Shown here piece by piece: positions 6,501 through 7,244 of a DNA stretch of 7,244 bases. A model generated the notes under the pieces. That model did not search any database. It was not told the origin of the DNA and saw nothing but the letters and a program-made list of their open reading frames with translations. This DNA comes from an uncultured Clostridia bacterium (GTDB taxonomy: Bacteria > Bacillota > Clostridia > UMGS1883), in assembly GCA_947624455.1 (NCBI GenBank), contig CANQKL010000076.1, positions 1-7,244 on the forward strand. The letters run 5' to 3'. How positions within the stretch are numbered: the first letter of the stretch is position 1; each line of letters opens with the position of its first letter. The position numbers and the translations under genes were made by a program.

Positions 6501-7244
6501 CCCGTTTATGAAGGCCGATGACTGCGGCAACCTCACCGGCGTCCGCTGGATATCCGTAAAGGACGGGTCGGGCCAGGGGCTGCTCATAGCCTCCGCCGAG
6601 CCAGTTGAAGCCAGCGCTCTGCACTTTACGCCCAAGGATCTGCACAGCGCGAACCATCCCTACAAATTGGAGCCGCGGGATGAGACGGTACTGAGCGTGG
6701 ATTACGGCTCTATGGGTACGGGCAGCGCCACCTGCGGTCAGGGTACATTGCCCCAGTACCGGCTGCCCAACGATAAGGTATATCAGTGGCAGTATACGAT
6801 AATTCCCACAAACGCGGAGGATGAGGAGCTTACCGCCATAGCTGCCAGACTGCGCCGTACCCCGCCCACTGTGACGGATAAGAGCAAAAACGGTATAGTG
6901 ATCCCGATACCGGAGACTGCCGAGTTGAAAATATCAGGCTCGGAAACGGTGATGAGCGGCTCTATGACTGCTCCGGTCTCCGATGAAACGCTGGAAGGCA
7001 AGCGCTCCTTCACCCTTGAGGCGGTCGTCACGCCCACGGGCGACCCGGACTTTAATATGTTTATAGGCAAGGGCGACAACGCCTTCGCTCTCAGGACAAG
7101 GCCGGGGATACTGGATTTTCACATTCATGCCGAGGGATCCTGGCGCAGTGTGTCTTACTATATGCCAGATGAATTTAAGGCCGATTGGATAGGCAAAAAG
7201 CACCAGGTTGCCGGCATTTACGACGCCGAGGCCAACGTCATTCG
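3484..7244 (+). CDS. Exported LacZ-type GH2 beta-galactosidase with C-terminal LamG-like domain, 3' partial
   Basis: The frame is open to the window edge, giving 1253 residues with no stop. After the export signal come the GH2 sugar-binding domain (about 85-275; PIYTNVQMPW, FEDQDM, GGIFRDVFL), an Ig-like domain (about 280-395), the TIM barrel (about 400-690), domain 4 (about 712-815), the beta-galactosidase small-chain domain (about 839-1105; ENDNNSANQ, WYGNGPLETYNDR) and a LamG/ConA-like module from about 1145. Catalytic residues align with E. coli LacZ: Glu535 in WSIGNE (acid/base, E461) and Glu604 in MCEYDHAMGNS (nucleophile, E537). Asp254, His433, His467, Glu492, His494, His607, Trp635, Phe690 and Asn693 match D201, H357, H391, E416, H418, H540, W568, F601 and N604. 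The Trp999 position is not conserved (TCGQG near 1083-1087), and there are 22 extra residues between the Trp635 and Phe690 equivalents. It should release terminal beta-galactose outside the cell; the natural glycan is unknown. LacZ-type specificity is inferred, not proven. Confidence 0.9.
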   Translation, partial: MKKIAAAMAAVMMMSLLPAACMSQGSSVGYGVNDRKFTHYEWTGKDYIAPDASTVDAEDVFAINREEAAVTVIPYQDQAAASAAVWDYNAREDSAYMQMLTGPEKYWGLTVVKNSGEAQKYLEAGFMNAAYSMGGEWKTVELPKSWTCLGFDYPIYTNVQMPWQKEWVGAPEAPVNYNPVGLYRTAFELPEAMRAEGRRIYLQFDGVESAYYVYMNGKEVGYSEDSFSPHRFDVTDYLVPGANLLAVEVHKFCDGTWFEDQDMIYDGGIFRDVFLTSRSPVHIGDYTVRTDLDANYANAELSLFVDVRNTASVPRENWKLQAAVLDENGMNILGGGEMELGEIAPGTSTSFEMKRLVYSPKLWSAEEPNIYALVITLLDGEGKAAEITSTQLGFREIGFTSTQVDENYKVITKEWQPITINGRRLIFKGVDRHDTDPFYGKAVPQATMLEDVRLMKEHNINAIRTSHYSNDSYLYWLCNKYGIYIMAETNLEAHALMNDEKSKALFYELAMDRTKTAFERLKNNPAIVAWSIGNEMVYTDDPDNSGGMFRDMIWYFKDNDSTRPVHSEGMGDKLGVDMASNMYPGSDGIWGRAGHGKMPYVMCEYDHAMGNSVGALKEYWDPIRSADNMLGGFIWDWADQARAVSLDKVGGGWDYYAQPDAHANLYADLSPGHFFGYGGDFGDDPNDGSFCQNGLVSPDRTPQPELQEVKYQYQSFWFKSAGGKKVSVYNENGFKNLSDYDLNWQLISNGIELASGVLNVDAAPGAETVIEAPYSLPADIKNGDELFLNLTVTTREAEGLLPAGAEVAYGQLPLTAAASGAWAKVDERPVSVDETSDAILVSGADFSFSISKATGIMDSYIYKGKTLIETGPAPNFRRGYVENDNNSANQRLFDKKWRDVGEEVKAESIAVDGEKITAQLTFPKAPGAKETLTYTVAGDGAVTVDFAMDGRESGLGNYLRVGSFMTLPAGFENVSWYGNGPLETYNDRSSGARVGLWHSTVTDFFFPFMKADDCGNLTGVRWISVKDGSGQGLLIASAEPVEASALHFTPKDLHSANHPYKLEPRDETVLSVDYGSMGTGSATCGQGTLPQYRLPNDKVYQWQYTIIPTNAEDEELTAIAARLRRTPPTVTDKSKNGIVIPIPETAELKISGSETVMSGSMTAPVSDETLEGKRSFTLEAVVTPTGDPDFNMFIGKGDNAFALRTRPGILDFHIHAEGSWRSVSYYMPDEFKADWIGKKHQVAGIYDAEANVI

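Noticed and set aside
1..7244. Search for CRISPR arrays, tRNA/rRNA genes, riboswitches, insertion sequences, phage or defence genes
   Set aside because: Coding sequence fills nearly all of the window and the gaps are under 60 bases; nothing resembling these elements was seen on either strand.

Overview
The window reads as a chromosomal piece of an anaerobic Gram-positive bacterium, most likely a gut-type member of Clostridia (Oscillospirales or relatives). This is an inference from the strong AGGAGG-type ribosome binding sites, the moderately high GC with frequent ATA isoleucine codons, a stand-alone LUD-domain protein of clostridial style, a clostridial-type 2-keto-3-deoxygluconate kinase, and a long LacZ-type GH2 enzyme carrying a Gram-positive-like export signal and a C-terminal LamG-like module. 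Species cannot be fixed from the sequence alone.

Layout, all on the + strand: (1) bases 2-358, the C-terminal part of a LUD-domain (lactate utilization/DUF162-type) protein cut by the window start; (2) a 58-base gap with a perfect 13-base tandem duplication; (3) bases 417-1442, a PfkB-family kinase, best called KDG kinase (KdgK); (4) a 58-base gap with a strong GC-rich hairpin lacking a good T-run; (5) bases 1501-3468, a compact glycoside hydrolase family 31 enzyme without a signal peptide; (6) bases 3484 to the window end, a large exported GH2 beta-galactosidase-like protein, 1253 residues visible, still open at the right edge inside a LamG-like domain. No gene-free stretch exceeds 60 bases. 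I saw no tRNA, rRNA, CRISPR array, insertion sequence or phage gene.

The genes fit a carbohydrate-catabolism locus. The GH31 and GH2 genes are 15 bases apart and almost certainly co-transcribed. The GH2 enzyme would trim beta-galactosides at the cell surface, and the GH31 enzyme would hydrolyse imported alpha-linked oligosaccharides in the cytoplasm. KdgK would channel 2-keto-3-deoxygluconate from uronic acids into KDPG and central metabolism. Whether kdgK shares a transcript with the GH pair is uncertain because of the hairpin between them.

I looked for an undescribed system and did not find one. The points worth a second look are modest: the exported-GH2/cytoplasmic-GH31 pairing, the GH2's extra module and changed active-site details relative to E. 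coli LacZ, the atypical lipobox, the short GH31 C-terminus, and the two intergenic sequence structures.
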